Below are positions 26,683 through 34,817 of a stretch of 64,000 bases of DNA, in pieces. The DNA comes from Fibrobacterota bacterium (GTDB lineage Bacteria; Fibrobacterota; Chitinivibrionia; Chitinivibrionales; Chitinispirillaceae). The DNA lies in contig JAEWVR010000025.1 in the NCBI GenBank assembly GCA_023459055.1, forward strand, positions 62,001 through 126,000, given 5' to 3'. Numbering within the stretch: the stretch's first letter is position 1; each line of letters opens with the position of its first letter. The notes under the pieces are model-generated. The model saw only the letters and a list, made by a program, of their open reading frames with translations. It did no database searches and was not told the DNA's origin. A program made the position numbers and the translations under genes.

Positions 26683-28716
26683 ATGAACACAGCTAATCAG
26701 GTATCCGGTGATATATTGATTGTTGATGATAACATTAACAATCTTAAAACATTAGAAGAATTACTGCGTTCTTCAGGATATAAAGTCCGATGTGCCAGTA
26801 ATGGTCGTACTGCAATAATTCTTATTTCTGCACGGGTACCGGAATTGATATTGTGTGATGTTCGAATGCCGGAGATTGATGGATACGAATTGGCACGGAG
26901 AATCAAACTAATGCCAAACTGTCAAGACATTCCTGTTATATTTCTAAGCGCCGCAGGTGAACTTGAAGAAAAATTAAAAGGGTTCGCAGCCGGCGGTGTT
27001 GATTACATTATCAAACCGTTTGAAATTAACGAGGTACAGGTACGCATCCAGACGCATCTTAAACTCTATAAGCTTCAAAAAGAGCTTGAACGCGTTCAGA
27101 TCGAAACAGAAAAACAGGTGAAATTACGGACTGCCGAGCTTAATGACGCATTAAGTGCATTGAAATTATCTCAGCGCAAACTCGCATTACATCTTAACAA
27201 TACAATTATCGCTGTAATTGAATGGAACAATGATTTCAAGGTTGAGTACTGGAATCCTGCAGCAGAAAAGATATTTGGATATACAAAGGATGAGGCCCTT
27301 GGAAAAAGCGCATTCGATTTGATTGTGCCTGAAAATACTACCAGTGAAATTTCTCAGGTATGGAAGAATCGCATATTGAATAAAGAAAGTTTTTTTTATA
27401 CTAATGAGAACAGAACCTCTACTGGTAAGATTATAACCTGTGAATGGACTAATACCCCTCTTGTAAATGATGATGGTGAGATAACCGGTTTAATGTCAAT
27501 GGCGAATGACATCACCAGCAGAGTTCGCAGTGAAGACGACAGGCAGAAACTTCAGGAACAACTGGCGCAGGCACAAAAAATGGAATCAATCGGTCAGCTT
27601 GCCGGAGGTGTCGCACATGATTTTAACAATATGCTCAGCGGGATTATGAGTGCAGCGGATCTTTTGCACAATAGAAATCTGTCTTATGAAGATCAGACCT
27701 ATTTTCTTGATTTAATCATGAGTGCATCGACCCGCGCGGCAGATCTGACAGGCAAACTTCTTGCTTTTGCCCGTAAAGGCAGCAAAGTACGAAAAGCGGT
27801 TGACTTGACAAAAGTTGTAACCGATACAATTGCCATTTTGAAACGAACTCTTGACAAGAAAATTACAATTATCTTTGAAAACCGGGCTGCAGAAACAACG
27901 ATTATGGCGGATGAATCCATTATTCAGAATGTTTTTATGAATATGGGCATAAACGCAGGGCACGCAATGCCTGATGGTGGCACACTCTGCTTTTTAATGA
28001 GAAACAGAATACTTGACGAGCAGTACTGCAGATTAAGCACCTATGATGTCAAACCTGGAAATTTTCTGGAACTTACAATAAGGGACACAGGCTGCGGTAT
28101 ACCACCGGAAATAATTAATCGTATTTTTGAACCTTTTTTTACTACAAAAGAACGCGGTAAAGGTACCGGGCTTGGACTTGCTGAAGCTTATGGTACTATT
28201 CAGGATCATCATGGTGCAATTGATGTATCAAGCAAGGTACATGAAGGCACAGAATTCAGAATCCATTTACCGGTCGTTGAAAATCCTTCTCCATCAGAAA
28301 TTCCAGCCGAGCCCGAAGTAATTTTCGGTACCGGTACAATAATGCTTGTCGACGATGAGGAAGTGGTGAGAAATTCACTTGAAAAACTGCTTAAACGACT
28401 TGGTTATACAGTCTGTACAGCAAGTGATGGCATCCAGGCTGTCGGGTTGTTCAAACAAATGTATGAGTCAATTGACATTGTAATACTTGATATGATAATG
28501 CCCGGCATGAACGGTCAGGAGGCGTTTAAAAAATTAAGATCTATCAAGTCTGATATCCCCGTAATTTTATCTTCTGGCTTCTCAAGGGAGGAATGTGTTA
28601 TCGATATGCTCAACAACGGTCTTGCCGGATATGTCAGAAAACCGTTCAGATTGACAGAACTGAGTCAATTGATTGCGAAAATCATGCAGGAACATAAGCA
28701 GCATATTAAATCATGA
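26683..28716 (+). CDS. Cytoplasmic hybrid histidine kinase (REC-PAS-HisKA-HATPase-REC)
   Basis: Start set at ATG 26683 (MNTANQVSGDILIVDDN) where CAGGG lies 5-6 bases upstream; an ATG at 26656 lacks a ribosome site. The 677-residue protein has no membrane helices. An N-terminal receiver (acceptor Asp in LCDVRMPEIDG) is followed by a coiled coil, a PAS domain (VEYWNPAAEKIFGYTKDEAL), a phosphoacceptor box (GGVAHDFNNMLSG), HATPase with FMNMGINAGHAMPDGG and GTGLGLAEAYG, and a C-terminal receiver (VILDMIMPGMNG). The N-terminal receiver could accept phosphate from the membrane kinase encoded 110 bases upstream (inference). Confidence 0.93.
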   Translation: MNTANQVSGDILIVDDNINNLKTLEELLRSSGYKVRCASNGRTAIILISARVPELILCDVRMPEIDGYELARRIKLMPNCQDIPVIFLSAAGELEEKLKGFAAGGVDYIIKPFEINEVQVRIQTHLKLYKLQKELERVQIETEKQVKLRTAELNDALSALKLSQRKLALHLNNTIIAVIEWNNDFKVEYWNPAAEKIFGYTKDEALGKSAFDLIVPENTTSEISQVWKNRILNKESFFYTNENRTSTGKIITCEWTNTPLVNDDGEITGLMSMANDITSRVRSEDDRQKLQEQLAQAQKMESIGQLAGGVAHDFNNMLSGIMSAADLLHNRNLSYEDQTYFLDLIMSASTRAADLTGKLLAFARKGSKVRKAVDLTKVVTDTIAILKRTLDKKITIIFENRAAETTIMADESIIQNVFMNMGINAGHAMPDGGTLCFLMRNRILDEQYCRLSTYDVKPGNFLELTIRDTGCGIPPEIINRIFEPFFTTKERGKGTGLGLAEAYGTIQDHHGAIDVSSKVHEGTEFRIHLPVVENPSPSEIPAEPEVIFGTGTIMLVDDEEVVRNSLEKLLKRLGYTVCTASDGIQAVGLFKQMYESIDIVILDMIMPGMNGQEAFKKLRSIKSDIPVILSSGFSREECVIDMLNNGLAGYVRKPFRLTELSQLIAKIMQEHKQHIKS

Positions 28717-28831
28717 ATCAATTTTGCTTTGCAGAATAGACATAAAGCTGCTAATTTCATGCTTAATCAACCTGAAGATACATTTGTAAACCAGCAACTA
28801 TATTTACAAATGCATCATCCGGTGGTATGTT

Positions 28832-29758
28832 TCAGACAACATCATCAAAAAGCCAGGTGCTCAGATATCGCTCGCCGGTGTCAGGTAAAAGTGCCACAAT
28901 CAATTTACCTTTGTTTTCCGGCCGCTTAGAAACTTCCACTGCTGCCCATAGTGCTGCACCGGATGAAATTCCCACAAGTAAACCCTCTTTTTTAGCAGCT
29001 TCACGAGCAGTTACTCCCGCATCTTCCTCACGCACCTTTATTATTTCATCAACAATTGACGCTTTAAAATTTTCAGGTATAAATCCTGCCCCGATTCCCT
29101 GAATTTTATGAGGTCCTGGTTGTCCACCACTTAGAACCGGTGATTTATCGGGTTCAACTGCGATAATTTTTATTGCTTTATTTTTATTTTTAAGACCTTC
29201 TCCCACACCTGAAATTGTGCCACCTGTCCCTACACCCGCAACAAAGATATCAATTTTTCCATCGGTATCACTCCAGATTTCCTCTGCTGTAGTGATCTTA
29301 TGAATCGCAGGATTTGCCGGATTAGTAAATTGCTGCGGGATGAAAGAATTTGGCGTTGATGCAGCCAGTTCCTCAGCTTTTGCAACAGCTCCTCTCATTC
29401 CCTTTGCGCCTTCAGTCAAAACAAGTTCAGCCCCAAAAGCCTTAAGAATTTTTCTTCGTTCAATACTCATTGTTTCCGGCATTGTAAGAATCAGTTTATA
29501 CCCTTTTGCTGCAGCAACATAAGCAAGTGCAATACCGGTATTTCCTGATGTCGGTTCAATTATGACGCTATCTTTATTAATAAGCCCATTTTTCTCTGCA
29601 TCCTCAATTAGCGCAAGCCCGATTCGATCCTTCACACTTGAAAGTGGATTAAATGATTCAATTTTTACAGCAATAGTTGCATTTCCGCTGTTCAGTCGAT
29701 TGATCGCAACAAGCGGAGTTTTTCCAATAAGCTTTGTAATATCACTAAAAACAGGCAT
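28832..29758 (-). CDS. cysK: Cysteine synthase A (O-acetylserine sulfhydrylase)
   Basis: PLP enzyme making cysteine from O-acetylserine and sulfide. At 308 residues it is full length. PLP lysine is Lys43 in SSVKDRIG, the substrate loop is PTSGNTGIAL, the phosphate-binding loop is GVGTGGTISG, and SGAALWAAVEV is typical of the C-terminal half. A strong Shine-Dalgarno (AAGGAG) precedes the ATG on the minus strand. It converges on the hybrid kinase, with about 115 bases between the stops. Confidence 0.96.
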   Translation of the reverse strand: MPVFSDITKLIGKTPLVAINRLNSGNATIAVKIESFNPLSSVKDRIGLALIEDAEKNGLINKDSVIIEPTSGNTGIALAYVAAAKGYKLILTMPETMSIERRKILKAFGAELVLTEGAKGMRGAVAKAEELAASTPNSFIPQQFTNPANPAIHKITTAEEIWSDTDGKIDIFVAGVGTGGTISGVGEGLKNKNKAIKIIAVEPDKSPVLSGGQPGPHKIQGIGAGFIPENFKASIVDEIIKVREEDAGVTAREAAKKEGLLVGISSGAALWAAVEVSKRPENKGKLIVALLPDTGERYLSTWLFDDVV

Positions 29759-30245
29759 TTGGCTGACTCCTTTTTTATTGTTTAGTATCTATATAAACAA
29801 TATCAATATACAACAGCTTATTAAAAGAGTCAAGGGTTATTTGCAATGACATGATTACTTTTCAAGGGCATCCACCCTGTTCCAACAAACTTATTCATCT
29901 GATTTCAAAAACACATAAATACATCCGGGTAACTGCAGCAACAGACGACTTCACTATTAAAAAAGTACATCAAAGTAAGCATAAACGGTATCGAATCACT
30001 GTCAGGCTTTGTTAGAAACAGATACTGTCAACAGTCTTAAAATGTCAATTCCCGGATAGTATATTACAACTTTCAGGTTTATTTCTTCCGGATACTATTG
30101 TTTTTACAATTTCCTATTAGTATTTTTCTTTGATGTAAATAACCGGCTATTTTGAATTTATTATTACACTGATTCTATCGATTCAGATTATTAGATTTAA
30201 AGCAGCCTAAGAAATAAATCTCTGTCACCATAGGATTGTACGACT
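29759..30245. other. Intergenic region between cysK and the histone-like gene
   Basis: About 490 bases, AT-rich, containing the divergent promoters of cysK (minus) and the Lys/Ala-repeat gene (plus). I see no coding frame with a ribosome site, no tRNA and no strong hairpin. Confidence 0.45.
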
Positions 30246-31115
30246 ATGAACAAGGCAAAGAAAGCGGCAAAGAAGCCTGTTAAGAAAGTTGCAAAAAAAG
30301 CTGTGAAAAAAACAGCAAAGAAAGCTTTGCAAACAAAAAAGACAGCAAAGAAGGCTGCGAATAAAACAGTAAAAAAAGTTGCGAAAAAGGCAACAAAGAA
30401 GACATCGGTAAAAACTGCGAAGACTGTTGCAAAGAAGACTGTTGCAAAGAAGACTATTGCTAAGAAGACTGTTGCTAAGAAGACTGTTGCTAAGAAAGCT
30501 GTTGCTAAGAAAGCTGTTGCTAAGAAAGCCGTTGCTAAGAAAGCCGTTGCTAAGAAAGCTGCAGCTAAACCAGTAAAAAAATCAGCTGCAAAAAAGTCAA
30601 TCAAACCGGTACAAACCTCTGTACAAAAGAAAAAAACAACTGTCGTTGCAAAAAAAGGAGCAAAAAAAGCTCCTCCGGCAACATCAAAAGTTACAAAATC
30701 CACTGTTAAAAAAGTAACAAAACCGGTAACTGTAAGTGTACAAAAGACACCTGTAAAAAAGTCATATGTACAAACAAAAAAAGCTGCTGTACCAAAATTA
30801 TCAACTGCCAAAAAGAGTGTTCAGCCGAAAGCACCGGTACAGGTCAGGAAACAGGTGAGCAAAACGGTTATTCCGGAACATCTTTTCGAGAGTACAAGCA
30901 GAAAAGTAACATTTCTGTTCTCACGTCCGATAGTCAGCATTGTACAGAGAAAGAAAAAAGTTAAACAGGACAACAGATCAAATCTTTTAAATCCATTGCG
31001 TGCAGCGCATAAAACCAGACGTCTTGTTTCACTTCCCTATCCAAAACCGGCAGGGAGTCTGCTTACCGGAGCACGAAAGCCTTTCCCGCTCCGTAGTGGT
31101 ATAAAACTACGTTAA
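30246..31115 (+). CDS. Histone H1-like Lys/Ala-rich DNA-binding protein
   Basis: A 289-residue, extremely basic protein. Residues 1-105 are built of AKK-containing repeats (KKTVAKK and KKAVAKK units), residues 105-200 are looser Lys/Val/Thr/Pro stretches, and the last 75 residues are a different, less repetitive basic segment (KVTFLFSRPIVSIVQRKKK). Such proteins resemble eukaryotic H1 tails and the bacterial Hc1/AlgP-type nucleoid proteins, which compact DNA. Translation in this frame is favoured because it ends at a terminator and has consistent Lys/Ala/Val coding; the opposite strand gives only a Phe-rich mirror. The exact role is inferred from composition. Confidence 0.82.
   Translation: MNKAKKAAKKPVKKVAKKAVKKTAKKALQTKKTAKKAANKTVKKVAKKATKKTSVKTAKTVAKKTVAKKTIAKKTVAKKTVAKKAVAKKAVAKKAVAKKAVAKKAAAKPVKKSAAKKSIKPVQTSVQKKKTTVVAKKGAKKAPPATSKVTKSTVKKVTKPVTVSVQKTPVKKSYVQTKKAAVPKLSTAKKSVQPKAPVQVRKQVSKTVIPEHLFESTSRKVTFLFSRPIVSIVQRKKKVKQDNRSNLLNPLRAAHKTRRLVSLPYPKPAGSLLTGARKPFPLRSGIKLR
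30420..30562 (+). repeat. 15-bp coding tandem repeat in the histone-like gene
   Basis: About nine consecutive 15-base units of the form GTTGC(A/T)AAGAA(G/A)(A/G)C(T/C), each encoding the pentapeptide V-A-K-K-T or V-A-K-K-A. Adjacent units differ by only one or two bases, so they arose by recent tandem duplication and their number may vary between strains. Confidence 0.9.
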
Positions 31116-31132
31116 AAACGAGATTTTAAAAT

Positions 31133-31160
31133 AAAGGAGCTGTATAAGCTCCTTTATTCC
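31133..31160 (+). terminator. Rho-independent terminator of the histone-like gene
   Basis: AAAGGAGCT (31133-31141) pairs with AGCTCCTTT (31147-31155) around a 5-base loop, with T-rich sequence after it, 18 bases beyond the stop codon. Confidence 0.85.
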
Positions 31161-31359
31161 ATTCTGCCTGATTGATTTGACTAATCATTTTCTCCATGAC
31201 AGATTGTCTAAATTGAGCAATATTGTTCATATAGTAATTTTATCCTTTTTTTTATCCTGCAATTAGCGTATTTTATCATGTTTTTCAGTAGTACATATCG
31301 TGTGATGATTATTTACAATATTTTTGTCCTGATACATATCTTGAGAAAGGAACTCATTA

Positions 31360-33012
31360 ATGACAAAGCAGATTTCTCCTTTGCAAAAAGCCCGTGCGGC
31401 TTATAAACCAAAACTGCCGAAAGTTTTTATGCAGTATGGCAGTAATGTTGCACCGACGCTTGGGGCACCAACAGAATCCGTTGCAGATCAGAAAGAGGTT
31501 AAAGCGCTCTTTCCCAATACATACGGACTTCCGGTTATTACATTTGAAAAAGGAGCCAGCGGTGCCGGTGCACTTGTCAAAGCAGGAGTGATTCTCAGCG
31601 GCGGCCAGGCACCTGGTGGTCATAACGTAATTGCAGGGCTTTATGATGGTCTCAAAAAACTTAATGCATCAAATGAATTATATGGTTTCAAGGGTGGCCC
31701 CAGTGGATTGACCGATAACAGTTATGTTCTGTTCGATGATGCATTTATTGACGAATACAGAAATACCGGTGGTTTTGATATCATTGGAAGTGGTAGAACG
31801 AAACTTGAAAAAGAGGATCAGTTCGACAAGGTAATCACTAACTGTAAAGCGCTCGGAATTACCGCACTTGTTGTTATCGGTGGTGATGATTCAAATACAA
31901 ACGCATGTATGCTTGCAGAATACCTCCTGAAGAAGAATACAGGTATTCAGGTTATCGGTTGTCCAAAAACTATTGATGGTGACCTTAAGAATGAATGGAT
32001 TGAGACATCATTTGGTTTTGATACTGCTACAAAAGTGTATTCCGAGATTATTGGAAATATTCAACGTGATGCAAACAGTGCAAAAAAATACTGGCATTTT
32101 ATCAAGTTGATGGGCCGTAGTGCATCACATATCGGTCTTGAATGTGCGCTGAAAACACAGCCAACCTATGCGATCATTTCTGAAGAAGTTGCTGAAAAGA
32201 AAATGACACTGCGTCAGATTGTTACTGATATTGCAAAAGCTGTTAAAACACGTGCAGAAGCAGGTAAGGATTTCGGTGTTGTGCTTGTTCCTGAAGGTCT
32301 TATTGAATTTGTTCCTGAAGTTAAGAAACTTATTGATGAACTGAATGACCTTCTTGCAGAAAATGCAGCACATTTCGACACATTGTCAGATGATAATAAA
32401 TTGCAGTTTGTAAGCAGCAAATTAACCGGTGAAAGTTCTCAGGCATTCTCGATTCTTCCATTGTCAATCAAACAGCAGCTTCTTATGGACCGTGATCCAC
32501 ATGGCAATGTTCAGGTATCAAGAATTGAAACAGAAAAGCTGCTGATTGATCTGGTTGGGGATCTACTTGCTGAGTGGAAATCCAAAGGTGAATACAAAGG
32601 TAAATTCAGCTACCAGAATCATTTCCTCGGCTATGAAGGCCGTTGTGCTGCACCATCTAACTTTGATGCGGATTACTGTTATAGCCTTGGTTATACAGCA
32701 TCAGCACTTATCGGTGCAGGAAAATCCGGCTACCTTTCATCAGTACGTTTCCTGACAAAACCGGCAGATCAGTGGGTTGCCGGCGGTGTACCGCTTACCA
32801 TGATGATGAACCTTGAGCGTCGTCACGGAAAAGATAAACCAGTTATTAAAAAGGCGCTTGTCGAACTTGACAAAAAGCCATTTTTAACTTTTGTTGCCAA
32901 TCGCGCAAAATGGATCGTTGAAGATGCATTCCAGTATCCGGGTCCTATTCAGTATTTTGGACCGACAGAAGTTTGCGATCAGCCGACAATAACAATCCAG
33001 CTTGAACATTAA
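31360..33012 (+). CDS. pfp: Diphosphate-fructose-6-phosphate 1-phosphotransferase (PPi-PFK)
   Basis: Reversible glycolytic phosphofructokinase that uses pyrophosphate. The 550-residue length fits the long PFP clade. The GGQAPGGHN start loop, the GGDD motif at 174-177 (Asp where ATP-dependent enzymes have Gly), PKTIDGDL at 202-209 and the MGRSASHIGLE substrate segment at about 251-261 all support PPi dependence. AAAGGAA precedes the ATG. Followed by its own terminator. PPi-based glycolysis fits an anaerobic polysaccharide fermenter. Confidence 0.95.
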   Translation: MTKQISPLQKARAAYKPKLPKVFMQYGSNVAPTLGAPTESVADQKEVKALFPNTYGLPVITFEKGASGAGALVKAGVILSGGQAPGGHNVIAGLYDGLKKLNASNELYGFKGGPSGLTDNSYVLFDDAFIDEYRNTGGFDIIGSGRTKLEKEDQFDKVITNCKALGITALVVIGGDDSNTNACMLAEYLLKKNTGIQVIGCPKTIDGDLKNEWIETSFGFDTATKVYSEIIGNIQRDANSAKKYWHFIKLMGRSASHIGLECALKTQPTYAIISEEVAEKKMTLRQIVTDIAKAVKTRAEAGKDFGVVLVPEGLIEFVPEVKKLIDELNDLLAENAAHFDTLSDDNKLQFVSSKLTGESSQAFSILPLSIKQQLLMDRDPHGNVQVSRIETEKLLIDLVGDLLAEWKSKGEYKGKFSYQNHFLGYEGRCAAPSNFDADYCYSLGYTASALIGAGKSGYLSSVRFLTKPADQWVAGGVPLTMMMNLERRHGKDKPVIKKALVELDKKPFLTFVANRAKWIVEDAFQYPGPIQYFGPTEVCDQPTITIQLEH

Positions 33013-33040
33013 TTCGGTTTCATTAATGGTAAGCTATATT

Positions 33041-33070
33041 AAAGGGGCAGCGATGCCCCTTTGTTTTTTA
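33041..33070 (+). terminator. Rho-independent terminator after pfp
   Basis: AAAGGGGCA (33041-33049) pairs perfectly with TGCCCCTTT (33054-33062) around a 4-base loop, followed by G and a run of T. It sits just ahead of the GNAT gene, whose transcription is therefore probably separate or by read-through. Confidence 0.9.
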
Positions 33071-33087
33071 CACAAAAGGTCTGTATT

Positions 33088-33525
33088 ATGATTATACGTT
33101 CTGCAGTATCATCGGATCTTGAACCATTGCTTGTATTGTATCAACAATTAAGTAATTCGGATCCATTATTGTCTCCTGAGCAAATAGCTGCAGTCTGGTC
33201 TGATTTTTCATCGAATCCCCGTTGTACCTGTTTTATTGCAGAAATTGACCATACAATAGTTGCATCGTCGATAATAACAATAATTCCTAACTTTACAAGA
33301 GGTGGGCGCTCTTATGGAGTGATCGAAAATGTTATCACACATTGCGATTACCGTAAACGTGGAATCGGTACTGCACTCATGAACCACCTGATCGATTTTG
33401 CAAAAGAAAAGAACTGTTATAAGGTGATGCTTCAGAGTGGTATTGGACGAAAAGATGCACATCGTTTTTATGAAAAAACCGGGTTTGATGGAAACTCAAA
33501 AAAGGCTTTTGAAATAAGGCTTTGA
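33088..33525 (+). CDS. GNAT family N-acetyltransferase
   Basis: Start at ATG 33088 (MIIRSAVSSDLEPLL), with AAAGGT upstream; the frame is open further left but only through the pfp terminator. The 145-residue protein has the GNAT order: a central strand pair (YGVIENVITHCDYR), the acetyl-CoA loop RKRGIGTALMNHLIDFAKEK, and the terminal segment CYKVMLQSGIGRKDAHRFYE with GFDG. The substrate is unknown. Short intergenic space separates it from the pfp terminator. Confidence 0.88.
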   Translation: MIIRSAVSSDLEPLLVLYQQLSNSDPLLSPEQIAAVWSDFSSNPRCTCFIAEIDHTIVASSIITIIPNFTRGGRSYGVIENVITHCDYRKRGIGTALMNHLIDFAKEKNCYKVMLQSGIGRKDAHRFYEKTGFDGNSKKAFEIRL

Positions 33526-33686
33526 TATATAATTACAAACAAAATAACCTGCCCGAAAACCTAAAATATTCTTCTTCTGTGTTCACGGCGAACTTTATAG
33601 TTATGTTTTTGGTGGTTTAAGGACAAAAAAGAAATTTACCATAGAGAACTGAGAACATAAAGGTATAGTTGTGGAGATATAAAGAT

Positions 33687-33715
33687 GAATGCATACAAAT
33701 ACTATGTATGCATTC
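33687..33715 (-). terminator. Hairpin after the CE6-like gene
   Basis: A perfect 10-bp stem (GAATGCATAC at 33687-33696 with GTATGCATTC at 33706-33715) lies 13 bases after the minus-strand stop at 33728. The trailing tract is only weakly T-rich, so termination is probable but not certain. Confidence 0.5.
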
Positions 33716-33727
33716 TAAATGTGAATA

Positions 33728-34804
33728 CTATCGATTAGAAAACGGGTTGTTTACATTCGATATCATTTTAGAATTGTAAATCATACTACCTGAAGAAATA
33801 TTTCTATCCTTTACATTGGTGATTGAATTGCCAATCTGTCTTCCTGTAAGATTGAAAATCGCAGTATTATTTAACGCATTACGTAGTGTGCTAGCGTTAC
33901 CGCGACAGTTTTTTTCCTGGTAAATTACAGGTACAGTGCTTAAATATTTCATTGCAAGCCACCTTTGGGCACATCTTTGGCCTATTGTTACCATTCCTGC
34001 CGTTTTGTAATGAACGCCATCAGTCGGAAGTCCCTTTGTATCCATAGTGTCAACATTTTGAAGTTTATTCCTTACAGCAACATCTGCAGCACGAATGGTT
34101 GCATGCAATTTCCAGGAAGATGATGCATCGATCATTGGCAATATAATTGGAAGATTTGCAGCGCCAGTTTTTGTGCGAATATCTTTAATAAGATTTGTAA
34201 GGTTTTTTTCGTAAGCATCTGCATAAACTTTATCAGCATCATTCCACCCGTCAAATTCACCTTGCAACCAGATAAAACCTGCCCATTTAGGTGTATACAA
34301 TGATGTATCAAATGCATTATTAAATGACTTCAAAGCATTGTCTATTGAAACCATCATAGCTGCATAATACGTTCCACCTGTTCCATTATTTGAACTTGGA
34401 GGTAACCATTCAGTTGCTTTTCCAAGGTATGTTCCTGATCTTGCAACTTTGATAAATGCTATCTTTTTTCCAGGCATTGAATCTGATAATACTTTACCAA
34501 AATAGAGTTCTGGCCCAAAAGTTGATTTAGTATTTCCAAAGCCCGGACCAAATGCAGACCATTTTTTTAATAATGATTGATCACCTTCTGCATCCAGATA
34601 GATTTTTATATCATTATTGGTTATTTTTTGCTGTTCAGCAGTTACAGTTGCACCCATACCCACCATATTTGACTGCCCGGAGAAAAGAAATAAAGGCACT
34701 TCGGTTTTCGCAGCAAAAGTCAACGTAGCAGTGGTAACCACTCCTGCAAGCACACAATTCAGAATCCTGTAGACTCCCGATTTTCTCACAACATTACGAT
34801 TCAT
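33728..34804 (-). CDS. Exported CE6/SASA-type carbohydrate esterase
   Basis: A 358-residue exported SGNH-like esterase of the sialate-O-acetylesterase/CE6 acetyl-xylan-esterase group. Signal peptide 1-32; nucleophile Ser45 in FSGQSNM; WLQGEFD at 179-185; Asp262 and His265 in DGVHY complete the triad. The CE6 members remove acetyl groups from xylan. The last 45 residues (for example IFNLTGRQIG) resemble a shortened type IX sorting domain. It lies 13 bases after the LamG lipoprotein, so it is the third gene of the minus-strand cassette led by the TIGR02147 regulator. Substrate is inferred from the family. Confidence 0.85.
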   Translation of the reverse strand: MNRNVVRKSGVYRILNCVLAGVVTTATLTFAAKTEVPLFLFSGQSNMVGMGATVTAEQQKITNNDIKIYLDAEGDQSLLKKWSAFGPGFGNTKSTFGPELYFGKVLSDSMPGKKIAFIKVARSGTYLGKATEWLPPSSNNGTGGTYYAAMMVSIDNALKSFNNAFDTSLYTPKWAGFIWLQGEFDGWNDADKVYADAYEKNLTNLIKDIRTKTGAANLPIILPMIDASSSWKLHATIRAADVAVRNKLQNVDTMDTKGLPTDGVHYKTAGMVTIGQRCAQRWLAMKYLSTVPVIYQEKNCRGNASTLRNALNNTAIFNLTGRQIGNSITNVKDRNISSGSMIYNSKMISNVNNPFSNR

Positions 34805-34817
34805 AAATTCCCTCCCT

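Noticed and set aside
30197..30811. Long minus-strand frame rich in Phe, Thr and Ala opposite the histone-like gene
   Set aside because: It is the mirror of the Lys/Ala repeat codons; it has no ribosome site and the plus-strand frame has consistent composition and a terminator.
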